Assembly (NCBI GenBank): GCA_009782915.1
Contig: WRIC01000009.1
Coordinates: 26,154-90,153 of the forward strand
Direction of reading: 5' to 3'
Source of the DNA: Propionibacteriaceae bacterium
GTDB lineage: Bacteria > Actinomycetota > Actinomycetes > Propionibacteriales > Propionibacteriaceae
Length of the DNA: 64,000 nucleotides
Each line of letters starts with the position of its first letter. Position 1 is the stretch's first letter. The notes below the pieces were generated by a model. It saw nothing but the letters and a program-made list of their open reading frames with translations. It did not search any database and was not told the DNA's origin. The translations under genes were made by a program, and so were the position numbers. This document shows, in pieces, positions 49,446 through 57,840 of this stretch.

Positions 49446-50165
49446 ATGACATACTCTTCACCTCCTCGCGGCGGACCACGGCGATCAGCTCAAAGGTCAC
49501 AGTCGTCGCCCTCAGCCACCCCACGTCGGGCGTACGGCCACGAAGACAATACCGACATCACGGCCGGGTATACCTATGGGGGAATCCAACCTGTGGAAGA
49601 ATCCCTGCATCGTTCCACTGATGCCAGGGATCCGATTGTTCCCTCAGCCCAACCAACGAGGTCCATCGACCACTACAAACCCAAGACCCAGATCGCAATC
49701 CTCATCGGAATGGGGCTCCTGCTGATCGTGACCCTCGCTGGGGGAATCCTTATCAATCAGATTCCCGCCCCCGGTCCAACCGTGAACGCCACACCCTCTC
49801 GACTGCCACCACCGACACCCCTGCCCTCCGATGGGCGTACTGGTGGTCTACCGTTCAAAGACAAAGATGTCGAAGGATACTGGAAGATCGTGGAAGCCAA
49901 TTGGGAGGATGATTCGCTGACCATCACCATCAATATCCAGGTTGATGAAGGAATCCTCTACTACAGTTTCTATGCTTACGCCACCGATGATCTCACCCAG
50001 CATTACCCTGTCGAGGGTATAGCTGAGGATCTGACTGCCGGGTTTGCTGGCCCGGGTGACACAGTACGAGGAACCCTCACTTTTAACCTGCCACCCCAAC
50101 CCATGACACTCATCCTAGTTGGGATAGGGCAGAACCAAATCTCGGCTCTCTCTATCGATATCTGA
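49446..50165 (+). CDS. Single-pass membrane protein of unknown function
   Basis: I do not recognise the family. ATG 49446 is chosen over the track's TTG at 49437. The 239-residue product has a hydrophilic Ser/Pro/Arg-rich N-terminal region of about 75 residues, one membrane helix (IAILIGMGLLLIVTLAGGIL), a Pro-rich linker (PSRLPPPTPLPS), and a beta-rich outer domain (YWKIVEANWEDDSLTITINI, TVRGTLTFNLPPQPMTLILV). The plan resembles DUF4352-type exported proteins, but that assignment is weak. A triple palindromic repeat lies upstream. Confidence 0.68.
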   Translation: MTYSSPPRGGPRRSAQRSQSSPSATPRRAYGHEDNTDITAGYTYGGIQPVEESLHRSTDARDPIVPSAQPTRSIDHYKPKTQIAILIGMGLLLIVTLAGGILINQIPAPGPTVNATPSRLPPPTPLPSDGRTGGLPFKDKDVEGYWKIVEANWEDDSLTITINIQVDEGILYYSFYAYATDDLTQHYPVEGIAEDLTAGFAGPGDTVRGTLTFNLPPQPMTLILVGIGQNQISALSIDI

Positions 50166-50234
50166 GCAAGATCTGTGGATTCCTTCACCAACACGCCCCC
50201 GCAGTAGGCACTAGGGGTCGAAGTACGGTAGCGT

Positions 50235-50256
50235 TAACCTACGCAACCGTAAGTTA
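50235..50256 (+). promoter_or_regulatory. Putative operator upstream of the acyl-CoA ligase gene
   Basis: TAACCTACG-CAAC-CGTAAGTTA is an inverted repeat matching at 8 of 9 positions. It ends just ahead of the ribosome site AAGGA and 11 bp before the start codon. CTACG/CGTA dyads of this look are bound by TetR-family regulators of fatty-acid genes in actinobacteria. No such regulator is in the window, so the assignment is by resemblance. Confidence 0.55.
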
Positions 50257-50267
50257 AGGATGGCGAG

Positions 50268-51947
50268 ATGGTCGATTACGCTGCGCTCTACCAGCCCGGG
50301 GTGCCACGCCAGATAAACCTGCCCACAGGATCCCTGGTGGACATGGTGGACAAGGCAGTCACCGAATCTGCCGATCGGATAGCCCTCGATTTCTTCGGGC
50401 GCACCACCACGTACCGCCAACTAGGCGACCAGATATCCCGCGTGGCTGAAGGGTTGCGAACCCTGGGAGTGAGCGCTGGGGATCGAGTAGCCATCATCCT
50501 GCCCAACTCCCCTCAACATGTGGTCGCCTACTACGCCATCCTTCGCCTCGGCGCCATTGTGGTTGAACACAATCCCCTCTACACCTCGCGTGAGCTTCGC
50601 CACCTCTTCGAGAACCACACAGCCCGGGTGGCTATCGCATGGGATAGCGCTGTTGAGAAGCTACGCAGCCAACCCGATGATATTGGCCTTGAGCACATCA
50701 TCTCGGTGAACCTTCTCCACGAATTCCCAGCCATGAAAAGAATGGCACTGAAACTCCCTGTCCCCTCCCTGCGCGCAACACGAGCCAAGCTCACCACCAA
50801 GGTTCGCGGGGAAATGACGTGGAAGGACCTGCTCAAACACAAACCACTGAAGAAGAACCATCCCCGACCACAGGTCAGTGATATTGCAGCCATTCAATAC
50901 ACCTCCGGCACAACAGGGTTGCCCAAGGGCGCGATCCTCACCCACCTCAACCTTCACTCCAACGCCACCCAGGGCAAAGCCTGGATGCCCGAAACCCAGC
51001 TTGGCCACGAAGTGTTCTATGCCTTCCTTCCTTTCTTCCATGCTTTCGGTACGACCACCCTGCTCATCTATGGAATCCTCCAACAGGCAAGAATCCATCT
51101 CTTCCCCACCTTTGATGTCTCCCTGGTTTTGGCCGCAGCGAAAAAAGACCCACCCACGGTCCTCGTTGGCGTACCACCCATCTTTGAAGCCCTCGCCGCC
51201 ACAGCGAAAAAGCGCAAGATTTCTTTGGCCTCCGCTAAATTCTGTCTGTCTGGAGCGATGAGCCTGCCCGTGTCTACCTTGGAAACCTGGGAGTCCAGCG
51301 CGGGGGGTCGCCTTGTTGAAGGGTACGGGATGACCGAAGCTTCACCGGTGTGCCTCGGAAACCCCTTCCACCACACTCGACGCCCCGGAACAATAGGTCT
51401 GCCTTTCCCCTCAACCGATATTCGCATCGTGGACCCCGATGATCCATCCCGCGAAGTCACCCAAGGGGAACGCGGTGAGTTGCTCGTACGCGGACCCCAA
51501 GTATTCTCCGGCTACTGGAATAACCCCGAGGAAACAGCCAAAGTGCTGCTCGACGGTGGATGGTTAGCCACAGGGGACATCGTCGTCCAGGACGCTGATG
51601 GTTTCACCGCTGTGGTGGATCGCAAGAAAGAACTCATCATCACCTCAGGGTTCAACGTCTCCCCCACTGAGGTGGAATTGGTCCTCCAGTCCTATCCAGG
51701 AATCGTTGATGCCACAGTGGTTGGGTTGCCTCATCCCCATGCGGGCGAAGAAGTAGTGGCTGGGCTCGTGATGGAAACAGGCCACAGTGCTGACCTGGAG
51801 GCCATTCGTGGCTTCTGCAAAACCCGGCTTGCTGCATATAAGGTTCCTCGGCGAGTCTTCGAGATGGACGAATTACCGAAGTCTCTCCTGGGGAAAGTGC
51901 TACGGGCAGAGGTACGTACGCGCCTGATCACCCATGCCAAAGGCTAG
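50268..51947 (+). CDS. Long-chain fatty acid-CoA ligase (AMP-forming)
   Basis: Activates fatty acids to acyl-CoA through an acyl-adenylate. The 559-residue protein has the AMP-binding loop IQYTSGTTGLPKGAIL near residue 210, the second motif VEGYGMTEASPV, the hinge region ATGDIVVQDADGFTAVVDRKKEL and the C-terminal catalytic Lys in PKSLLGKVLRAEV. HNPLYTSRELRHLFENH is typical of FadD-like ligases. AAGGA precedes ATG 50268. It ends 2 bp from a convergent gene. The chain length accepted cannot be read from sequence. Confidence 0.92.
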   Translation: MVDYAALYQPGVPRQINLPTGSLVDMVDKAVTESADRIALDFFGRTTTYRQLGDQISRVAEGLRTLGVSAGDRVAIILPNSPQHVVAYYAILRLGAIVVEHNPLYTSRELRHLFENHTARVAIAWDSAVEKLRSQPDDIGLEHIISVNLLHEFPAMKRMALKLPVPSLRATRAKLTTKVRGEMTWKDLLKHKPLKKNHPRPQVSDIAAIQYTSGTTGLPKGAILTHLNLHSNATQGKAWMPETQLGHEVFYAFLPFFHAFGTTTLLIYGILQQARIHLFPTFDVSLVLAAAKKDPPTVLVGVPPIFEALAATAKKRKISLASAKFCLSGAMSLPVSTLETWESSAGGRLVEGYGMTEASPVCLGNPFHHTRRPGTIGLPFPSTDIRIVDPDDPSREVTQGERGELLVRGPQVFSGYWNNPEETAKVLLDGGWLATGDIVVQDADGFTAVVDRKKELIITSGFNVSPTEVELVLQSYPGIVDATVVGLPHPHAGEEVVAGLVMETGHSADLEAIRGFCKTRLAAYKVPRRVFEMDELPKSLLGKVLRAEVRTRLITHAKG

Positions 51948-51949
51948 GA

Positions 51950-53062
51950 CTACAAACCTGTCTTCATCGTGACCACGGGCGCCTCTGTGAGCGACAACTG
52001 GAACATCACCCCATGGGTTTTAAGTTCAGGGACCTGATAAACGAAGAGTCCTTCGGCCTGTTCCCCAGCCCTCAAATCAAGAACAATGAAAGGGTTCGTT
52101 TCACCACCAGGGCCCTTCGCTGCGACCATACCGGGAAGATCAGGGAGATACTCCGTACCATCTGTTCCCACTAAAACCGACCGAGAGTGAACATGGAGAT
52201 AGGTCTGGGACCCACCATAGGTGACCTTCACCGGAACAAGGACATAGACGTATGCTTCCTCGGGTTTCGTTGAGCCCAATGCATCAGCAACGGTTGCCTC
52301 ATCGGTGATCGTGAAGGTCACTGGCCCGTAATAACAGGTGAATGCAGCTGCTTCCCCCACGGCAATAGGACCGAGTGTCTCCACGGGTGAGCCTTGAGAA
52401 GCTGTGGGCGAAGAATCTGTAGCGGTGGGATCTTGCGTCGGGCTACTAGAGAGACCCAGATAGGCCAAGATTCCCACACCCCCCACCAGGAGAACACTCA
52501 AAGCGATCAGGATAATCAGCAGTGCACGATTGAATCTTCCCGGCTTGGTTGGTGGTACGGGCTCAGGTGATGGTTCGCTGTCTGCCACTGGGGAAGGCTG
52601 AGGTGGGGTGTCTGTCTGAGGTGCTTCATCGCCTTGCGGTGCAACTTCGAGTGGCTGGTCAACTTCTTGTGACTGGTCAACTTCTGGGGGGTGGGGAGCT
52701 TGTGGGGCTTGGGGAGCAATCGCTGAAACCTGAGGTATTGCCCCCTGTGGTTGAGTGGGTGGAGTGGATTGAGTGGGTGGAGTGGGTGCTGTGGGCTGTG
52801 TGGGTTGACTGGGTGGTATGGGTTGACTGGGTGGTATGGGTTGACTGGGTTCTGATGGCTGAATGGGTGCTGGTGACTGAATGGGTTCTGGGTGATCCAC
52901 CGGCTGGGGAAGATCTCCAACCCAAGGTGGTGTAGCAGCAGGAGCTGCTTCAGGAATCGACTGAGCTGTCCACGGTTGAGCTTTCGTCGCGGGTAGGGCA
53001 GGCGGGACAAAGGGTTCCGAGGTTGAGCCAGTGTTCGCCACCTCTTCTTGGGCTTGGTCCAT
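51950..53062 (-). CDS. Proline-rich single-pass protein with DUF4352-like outer domain
   Basis: The start is ATG 53062 with AAGGA upstream; GTG 53065 is possible. Of about 370 residues, the first 180 are low-complexity Pro/Gln/Thr with tandem PSQPIPPSQPIPP-type repeats. A single membrane helix follows (ALLIILIALSVLLVGGVGIL). The outer domain (VTFTITDEATV, AYVYVLVPVKVTYGG, SVLVGTDGTEYLPD, FIVLDLRAGEQAEGLFVYQVP) follows the DUF4352 immunoglobulin-like pattern. Function unknown. The DNA of the repeat zone is a near-perfect tandem of GGGTTGACT-type units, prone to slippage. Confidence 0.75.
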   Translation of the reverse strand: MDQAQEEVANTGSTSEPFVPPALPATKAQPWTAQSIPEAAPAATPPWVGDLPQPVDHPEPIQSPAPIQPSEPSQPIPPSQPIPPSQPTQPTAPTPPTQSTPPTQPQGAIPQVSAIAPQAPQAPHPPEVDQSQEVDQPLEVAPQGDEAPQTDTPPQPSPVADSEPSPEPVPPTKPGRFNRALLIILIALSVLLVGGVGILAYLGLSSSPTQDPTATDSSPTASQGSPVETLGPIAVGEAAAFTCYYGPVTFTITDEATVADALGSTKPEEAYVYVLVPVKVTYGGSQTYLHVHSRSVLVGTDGTEYLPDLPGMVAAKGPGGETNPFIVLDLRAGEQAEGLFVYQVPELKTHGVMFQLSLTEAPVVTMKTGL

Positions 53063-53374
53063 CACCTTTTCCTTAGGTCAATTCAGTGCCCAAGGGTATC
53101 GCATTGCGACCAACCTGACGATTCCTGCGTACACCACATGCTCCTTGTGATGTTCCCCCAACTGATCCATCACCGTCATTACCGTGATCAACAACAAGCT
53201 TTTCTCACAATCCATTGCGACAATTTTCGTCATTTTATTTTCATCAATAATTCTTCAAGAAAACTCAGTCAATCGTTTGCGTCAATCCTTTGTGTGATGT
53301 ATCTTTGGGAGCCAGCAGGCGATACACTGGCACTATTATTCTCACAACATTGAAACAACTCAAGAAGGGATGCC
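53063..53374. other. AT-rich divergent intergenic region before the LacI-type gene
   Basis: 312 bases without a gene I can support. TTAGG leads into the ribosome site of the left gene. A direct repeat CGTCATT/CGTCATT and a TGATC...GATCA dyad lie near 53161-53188, and GTCAATCGTTTGCGTCAATCC near 53269 has a direct GTCAATC repeat. These are candidate operators of the adjoining LacI-type regulator, without clear symmetry. GAAGGG precedes the ATG at 53375. Confidence 0.4.
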
Positions 53375-54442
53375 ATGCCTATCCGCATCAACCAGCGCCC
53401 CACACAACGCCAGATAGCTGCCCGGGTTGGAGTCAGCGTCACCACTGTGTCAAGGATCCTCAATCCGAGTGAAACCCATCCAGAACGATGGGCCTCCCCA
53501 GAGACGATTGAAGCGATACGTGAAGTAGCTGAGGTCCTCGGATATCGCAGAAATTCTCTGGCCGTCTCCCTGCGAACCTCCAGGTCCCAAACCATCGGTG
53601 TCTTTCTCCCAGTCATCGGTGACTACACCCTCGCCTCTATTTTTGCTGGCATTGATGATGTGGCTCGTGAACACGGCATCATGGCATTGACCGCTTCAAC
53701 CCTCGACACCCCAGGACTACGCTCCGATCGCGCCATGAACATGCTCGACCATCTTGTCGATGGGATCATCGGAGCAGATGCTCACCTCGGTGAACGCTAT
53801 CTTGGTGGTCTGGATGCCCAACGCGTACCCATCGTCCTGGTGCACCGTCGCCATGACGACCATGTGTCCGTGACCGCTGACGATGTTGCAGCAGGACAGA
53901 TGGCTGCCCGCCACCTCATCAGCCTCGGACGCACACGCCTGGCAGTCATCATTGGGCGACGATACATGTCCACGGGTGTAGATCGGGCCGCAGGATTCGT
54001 ACAAACGGCGCTCGAAGCAGGACTAGAAGAACCAGTAGTCTACGACCATGGATTCACTGTCCAAGCAGGACGAGAAGCCGCCCTAGCCATGATCGGGCGC
54101 GAGAGTGTTCCCGATGGGCTGTTCGGAATGCACGACCTGTGTGTCTTGGGCGCCACCTCGGTGCTACGACAACATGGGTACGTCACTGGTGAAGATGTTG
54201 CTGCTGTGGGAGTCTACGACTCTCCAGTAGCGGGGGCCTGTGATCTTTCATCCATTGGTATCGGGCTACACAACATGGGTCGGCGATCCCTCGAACTCCT
54301 GCTTGATCGTTTAGGAGGAAGTGACATTGAGTCAGAAACCCTGCCCGTACATCTGACCGTCAGAGCATCCAGCGATCCTTCCCTCCAGCGAACCGGTCAC
54401 ACCTGGGGAACAATGACACCCAAGGCGCCACCCACGCCATAG
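53375..54442 (+). CDS. LacI family transcriptional regulator
   Basis: DNA-binding repressor or activator sensing a sugar-like ligand. The 355-residue protein has an N-terminal helix-turn-helix (TQRQIAARVGVSVTTVSRIL) with hinge (EVLGYRRNSLAVSLRT), then a periplasmic-binding-like core (TIGVFLPVIGDYTLASIFAGI, VDGIIGADAHL, VSVTADDVAAGQMAARHLISLG). The C-terminal signature is VAAVGVYDSPVAG. No sugar transporter or catabolic gene is next to it, so its targets are likely elsewhere. Start supported by GAAGGG 5 nt upstream. Confidence 0.92.
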   Translation: MPIRINQRPTQRQIAARVGVSVTTVSRILNPSETHPERWASPETIEAIREVAEVLGYRRNSLAVSLRTSRSQTIGVFLPVIGDYTLASIFAGIDDVAREHGIMALTASTLDTPGLRSDRAMNMLDHLVDGIIGADAHLGERYLGGLDAQRVPIVLVHRRHDDHVSVTADDVAAGQMAARHLISLGRTRLAVIIGRRYMSTGVDRAAGFVQTALEAGLEEPVVYDHGFTVQAGREAALAMIGRESVPDGLFGMHDLCVLGATSVLRQHGYVTGEDVAAVGVYDSPVAGACDLSSIGIGLHNMGRRSLELLLDRLGGSDIESETLPVHLTVRASSDPSLQRTGHTWGTMTPKAPPTP

Positions 54443-54456
54443 GCCAGCACATCCGC

Positions 54457-54816
54457 CTAAAGGTAGAGCCCTGTGTTCTCCTCATCGAGACGTGTGGTGG
54501 CTATCGCGTGAAGATCGCGTTCCCGCAGAAGGATATACACCTCGGCGCGTACCTCCACTTCAGCTACCTCCGCCGGATCAAACAGTACGCGGTCCCCCAC
54601 CTTCACACTGCGCACATTCGGACCCGTAGCTGCCACCCGTGCCCAATCCAACCGGTGGCCCATCTTCACGGTTGCCGGGATCAGGATTCCACCACCCGAA
54701 CGTCGCTCACCGGCATCCTCACAGGACACCAGGATACGGTCGTGGAGCATGTGGATGGGGAGAGGATCAGTTGGTGAAGTGTCCACAGCGGTGGTGGAAG
54801 GTTTTTTCGCCGCCAT
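54457..54816 (-). CDS. GroES-like co-chaperonin, solitary
   Basis: Small cpn10-fold protein of 119 residues (ATG 54816; GTG 54819 possible). HMLHDRILVSCEDAGERRSGG covers the first strands and a mobile loop unlike the canonical one; GGGILIPATVKMGHRLDWARVAATGP, VKVGDRVLFDPAEVAEVEV and EVYILLRERDLHAIAT cover the rest (quoted in part). There is no groEL nearby, and the about 20-residue N-terminal extension is atypical. It could be a specialised paralogue rather than the housekeeping partner of GroEL. It immediately follows the DUF3618 gene. Confidence 0.8.
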   Translation of the reverse strand: MAAKKPSTTAVDTSPTDPLPIHMLHDRILVSCEDAGERRSGGGILIPATVKMGHRLDWARVAATGPNVRSVKVGDRVLFDPAEVAEVEVRAEVYILLRERDLHAIATTRLDEENTGLYL

Positions 54817-54819
54817 CAC

Positions 54820-55122
54820 TTACTTCTTCTTGGTTGCAGCAACAACAACAATAACCCCCGCCACGATAGCGACTGCAACAGGGACGGGCCTCCAGCCTGA
54901 CTCATCTTTGAACAATCCCAGTACCCGCTGGGAGGATTGCTTGACCTGTGCCCTGACATCGTCCAGCCCGCGCTTCACGCGAGACTTGTGCTCTTGTACG
55001 GCCCGATGGGTGACAGCTCTGGGATGGACCTCAGTGACGAATCGAGAAATATTTTCCGTCAAACGCTGGCGTGCATCAGCAAGATCCTGCTCGATTGCCT
55101 CAACACTACGATGATCAGCCAT
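54820..55122 (-). CDS. DUF3618 small membrane protein
   Basis: A 100-residue actinobacterial protein. The DUF3618 signature is VEAIEQDLADARQRLTENIS at the N-terminus, a charged amphipathic helix that may form coiled coil. A C-terminal membrane helix follows (VAVAIVAGVIVVVAAT) ending KKK. The start is ATG 55122 (MADHRS), within CCATGG. Function unknown; family members often sit beside peroxiredoxins and envelope genes, as here. Stop codon abuts the GroES-like start, so the two are one transcript. Confidence 0.88.
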   Translation of the reverse strand: MADHRSVEAIEQDLADARQRLTENISRFVTEVHPRAVTHRAVQEHKSRVKRGLDDVRAQVKQSSQRVLGLFKDESGWRPVPVAVAIVAGVIVVVAATKKK

Positions 55123-55177
55123 GGCCTCTCCTGAGAAAAATCCCACCACAACACGTGATGTGGACTACTATCGTACT

Positions 55178-55657
55178 ATGGCTGAATTAGTTCAAGGTGA
55201 CCAAGCACCTGATTTCCGTTTGCAAGATGCACAAGAAAACTGGGTCTCTCTCAGCGATTACGCGGGCGGGAAACTCATTTTGTATTTCTATCCCAAAGCA
55301 ATGACCCCCGGGTGCACGATCGAAGCAGTTGATTTCTCTGCCTCAGTGGATGCTTTCGCCCAGGCGGGCTATTCCATTGCTGGGGTCTCCCCCGACAAAC
55401 CCGCCTCATTGATGAGATTCATGGAACGCAACGACCTGACGATCAAGTTGCTGTCGGACCCGGAGATGGAATGCATCACACCCTATGGCGCCTGGGGAGA
55501 CAAGACCCTGTGGGGCAAGGTCATCAACGGACTGATTCGCTCCACCTTCATCATTGATGTGGACTCCCACGGCAAAGGCAAGATCCTCGAAGCCGAATAT
55601 GGCGTACGCGCCACCGGCCACGTCGAACGCCTGCGCACCCACCTGGGTATCTCCTGA
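55178..55657 (+). CDS. bcp: Thioredoxin-dependent peroxiredoxin, Bcp/PrxQ type
   Basis: Reduces peroxides using thioredoxin-type donors. ATG 55178 is chosen because MAELVQGDQAPDFRLQD is the usual opening, and TACTAT lies exactly 6 nt upstream, suggesting a leaderless message; the track's 55121 start lies inside the divergent gene's start. The 159-residue product has the peroxidatic Cys in KAMTPGCTIEAVDF. The resolving Cys expected five residues later is absent (GCTIEAV instead of GCTxxxC), so it is a 1-Cys-like form. TGA stop is in a family B repeat. Confidence 0.88.
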   Translation: MAELVQGDQAPDFRLQDAQENWVSLSDYAGGKLILYFYPKAMTPGCTIEAVDFSASVDAFAQAGYSIAGVSPDKPASLMRFMERNDLTIKLLSDPEMECITPYGAWGDKTLWGKVINGLIRSTFIIDVDSHGKGKILEAEYGVRATGHVERLRTHLGIS

Positions 55658-55685
55658 CAAAAGGGGGACGGGGCGTTTGTCACAC
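55654..55685. repeat. Family B inverted repeat at the bcp stop codon
   Basis: CTGACAAAAGGGGG at the left and TTTGTCACAC at the right flank a GGGGCG core. The left TGA is the bcp stop codon. This places the element exactly at the end of the coding sequence, where it may act as a transcription end or RNA-stabilising hairpin. Confidence 0.75.
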
Positions 55686-55739
55686 TGACCCTGGTGTCAC
55701 ATACCCACACCGTCCGCGGGCGTTGTGGCACACCGATAG

Positions 55740-55821
55740 TGCAGGAGAAGAGACTTGAACTCTCACGCCCGAAGGCACAGGAACCTAAATCCTGCGTGTC
55801 TACCAATTCCACCACACCTGC
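55740..55821 (-). tRNA. tRNA-Leu (anticodon TAG)
   Basis: Class II tRNA read on the minus strand. Acceptor GCAGGTG pairs with CTCCTGC with one T-T mismatch at position 6; discriminator A. The anticodon stem CAGGA/TCCTG encloses TTTAGGT, giving anticodon TAG. The variable arm is TGCCTTCGGGCGT-like, and the T arm is GAGAGTTCAAGTCTCTT. CCA is not encoded. The region between it and bcp holds only the family B repeat. Confidence 0.94.
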
Positions 55822-55863
55822 AAGTGCTCCCATTCTATCAGTACCTCAGCTGTGATAATTGGG

Positions 55864-57240
55864 TCAGTTGGTACCGTCCCCACTGACCCAGCCGGGGCCT
55901 GATGATTCACCATCGGGATCGGGTGGGAGTTGAACTGGGGTGGGACGCAATAGCGGGTCATCGATTGACAGTGTTTTGATGGGGCCGGGTCCAGTCTCGG
56001 CGGTCTCAAACCTGACGGTCACCAAACCGAGCCCCGAACCCCACACCCAGCCCGGGCCGTACTCATCATGGGTGACATCGTCCCCGGGACGATACCCGTC
56101 CCAACTGTGGCGCGAAGGTGAGCTCGGCAACTCCACCTGGGAAATATCACTGTGGGCAAGGTCAACCTCAAACAAGGCTTCCTGAGCCTCCAAGGTGAAC
56201 CCGGAGACACCCACACCCAGTAGTCGAACCCCGCGCTTCAGTAGGGCACGTTGCTCCTCCAGCAGGGCCAGCGCCACCGAGGCGATCGTCTCCGGGAAGT
56301 CGATCGCCCCCAGGAGAGTCCGCGAGCGGGAATGAATCGTGAAATCAGCGAGCTTGAGTTTGACCGTGATCGTACGGGCAAAGAAACCAGACTTGCGTAA
56401 CCTTCCAGCCACCAAAACCGCATCACGAGCAGCAATCGGTGCAAGCTGTTCAACGGTGGTCAGATCAGTCTCGAAGGTGTCCTCCATGGAGATTGATTTC
56501 ACCTCCCTCTCACCAGAGATCTGGCGGTCATCCTCACCATAGGCAACCGCCATCAGCCATGAAGCATGCGCTTGACCCAGTTCACGTTGAAGCTCCTTCA
56601 CGGTGGCATGGCGCAGATCATCGACCACTCGTATCCCCAGTTTCGCTAAACGCTCCGCCGTTGCTGGACCAACCCCCGGAAGAACACGCACCGAAAGAAA
56701 CTGGATATGATCGACCTCGGTCCCCGGTTCGATGATCGACACCCCATCAGGCTTAGCTTCCTCACAAGCCAACTTGGCCATGAACTTACTCGATCCAAAC
56801 CCCACCGAAGCAGTCAAACCACCAGTCACCTCGACCACCTGCTGTCGTACCTTCTCCCCCAAAGCCGTGAGGGCGGAAGAAGAAAAATCGGTGACACCAC
56901 CGGCAGCCAGATCCACGAAAGCCTCATCCAGACTCAAAGGCTCCACCAAAGGTGAGAGCTGCTCCAAGACCCCCATCACCTGGCGCGAAGCAATCCGATA
57001 GGCAGTAAACCGGCCAGACAGAATCGCGGCACTCGGGCACAGACTCCGCGCCTCATGGGTGGGCATCGCGGAGTGTATCCCGAACTTCCGCGCCTCGTAG
57101 GAGGCCGTGGACACCACCGATCTGTTGGAAACTCCACCGATAACCACAGGTTTCCCCTGCAGTGAAGGTTTGTCTCTCTGCTCGACCGCGGCAAAGAAAG
57201 CATCCAGATCGAGGTGGAGAACTGACGGCTCAGCGCGCAC
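55864..57240 (-). CDS. dinB: DNA polymerase IV (Y-family)
   Basis: Error-prone translesion polymerase. GTG 57240 is preferred (MRAEPSVLHLDLDAFFAAVE) because the catalytic LDLDAFFAAVEQRD then sits near the N-terminus; the track's TTG at 57291 would overlap folA by 62 bp. The 458-residue product has SYEARKFGIHSAMPTHEA, PLSLDEAFVDLA with the second acidic pair, and VLPGVGPATAERLAKLGI. A C-terminal tail of roughly 90 residues past the little-finger domain (WDGYRPGDDVTHDEYGPGWV) is a known actinobacterial extension. It follows folA with a short overlap. Confidence 0.93.
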   Translation of the reverse strand: MRAEPSVLHLDLDAFFAAVEQRDKPSLQGKPVVIGGVSNRSVVSTASYEARKFGIHSAMPTHEARSLCPSAAILSGRFTAYRIASRQVMGVLEQLSPLVEPLSLDEAFVDLAAGGVTDFSSSALTALGEKVRQQVVEVTGGLTASVGFGSSKFMAKLACEEAKPDGVSIIEPGTEVDHIQFLSVRVLPGVGPATAERLAKLGIRVVDDLRHATVKELQRELGQAHASWLMAVAYGEDDRQISGEREVKSISMEDTFETDLTTVEQLAPIAARDAVLVAGRLRKSGFFARTITVKLKLADFTIHSRSRTLLGAIDFPETIASVALALLEEQRALLKRGVRLLGVGVSGFTLEAQEALFEVDLAHSDISQVELPSSPSRHSWDGYRPGDDVTHDEYGPGWVWGSGLGLVTVRFETAETGPGPIKTLSIDDPLLRPTPVQLPPDPDGESSGPGWVSGDGTN

Positions 57241-57787
57241 GAGACGTCCATTCGCCCAAGGCTTCCAGCGCTCTATTCCTGGTACGTTCAAAGGTCACAA
57301 AGTCAAAGGGTCCACGCGGATTGCGACTAGTTTCGCGCCAATCATCCAGGTTAAAATCAGGAAAAGTGACCCGCCCCTGGTGAGAATCGTAGATCTCGGT
57401 GATGTCGAGATGGGTGGTGTAGGGCCACAACAGTCGATAAACCTCTCCCCCACCAATCGACCACCACTGCTTGTTGGGGAACTGCCCCAGATAGTCACCC
57501 ACCTCTTGAAGGGTTCGAGCCACCAATATGGTGGTTGTTTTGTCGTCCCTGCACACTTCTGGCGATGTCCATGTTGGATTTCGCGTGATCACAATGGATG
57601 TGCGCTGCGGGAGTGGTCCCCCTAAAGAGTCGAAGGTACGCCGCCCCATCACGAGAACACCACCTGTGGTGACCTGCTTGAACCGCTCAAAATCCTCAGG
57701 GTAATGCCACAGGAGTCCCACCCCATCACCAATCACACCGTTAGCCGCCACCGCGGCTATCGCGGTCAGTGAGGGATGGTTCTTCAT
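57230..57787 (-). CDS. folA: Dihydrofolate reductase
   Basis: Reduces dihydrofolate with NADPH. The start is ATG 57787 (MKNHPSLTAIAAVAANGVIG), product 185 residues. GLLWHYPEDFERFKQVTTGG carries the substrate-binding Trp and the acidic residue region (WHYPED in place of the common WxxPxD), VLVMGRRTFDSLGGPLPQR binds cofactor, and WWSIGGGEVYRLL is the C-terminal signature. No thyA lies next to it. The stop overlaps the dinB start, so the two are likely co-transcribed. Confidence 0.95.
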   Translation of the reverse strand: MKNHPSLTAIAAVAANGVIGDGVGLLWHYPEDFERFKQVTTGGVLVMGRRTFDSLGGPLPQRTSIVITRNPTWTSPEVCRDDKTTTILVARTLQEVGDYLGQFPNKQWWSIGGGEVYRLLWPYTTHLDITEIYDSHQGRVTFPDFNLDDWRETSRNPRGPFDFVTFERTRNRALEALGEWTSRAR

Positions 57788-57840
57788 GCCCATAACGGTA
57801 CCAAACAGCCCTCCACCCCTCCAGAAGCAACGCCACCCCC

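Noticed and set aside
52677-52935. ORFs antisense to the Pro-rich coding repeat at 52.7 kb
   Set aside because: Low-complexity shadow of the tandem codon repeat; no independent start signal.
55121-55177. Upstream ATG for bcp at 55121
   Set aside because: It would start inside the divergent DUF3618 start and add 19 residues absent from the family; the internal ATG has a well-placed -10.
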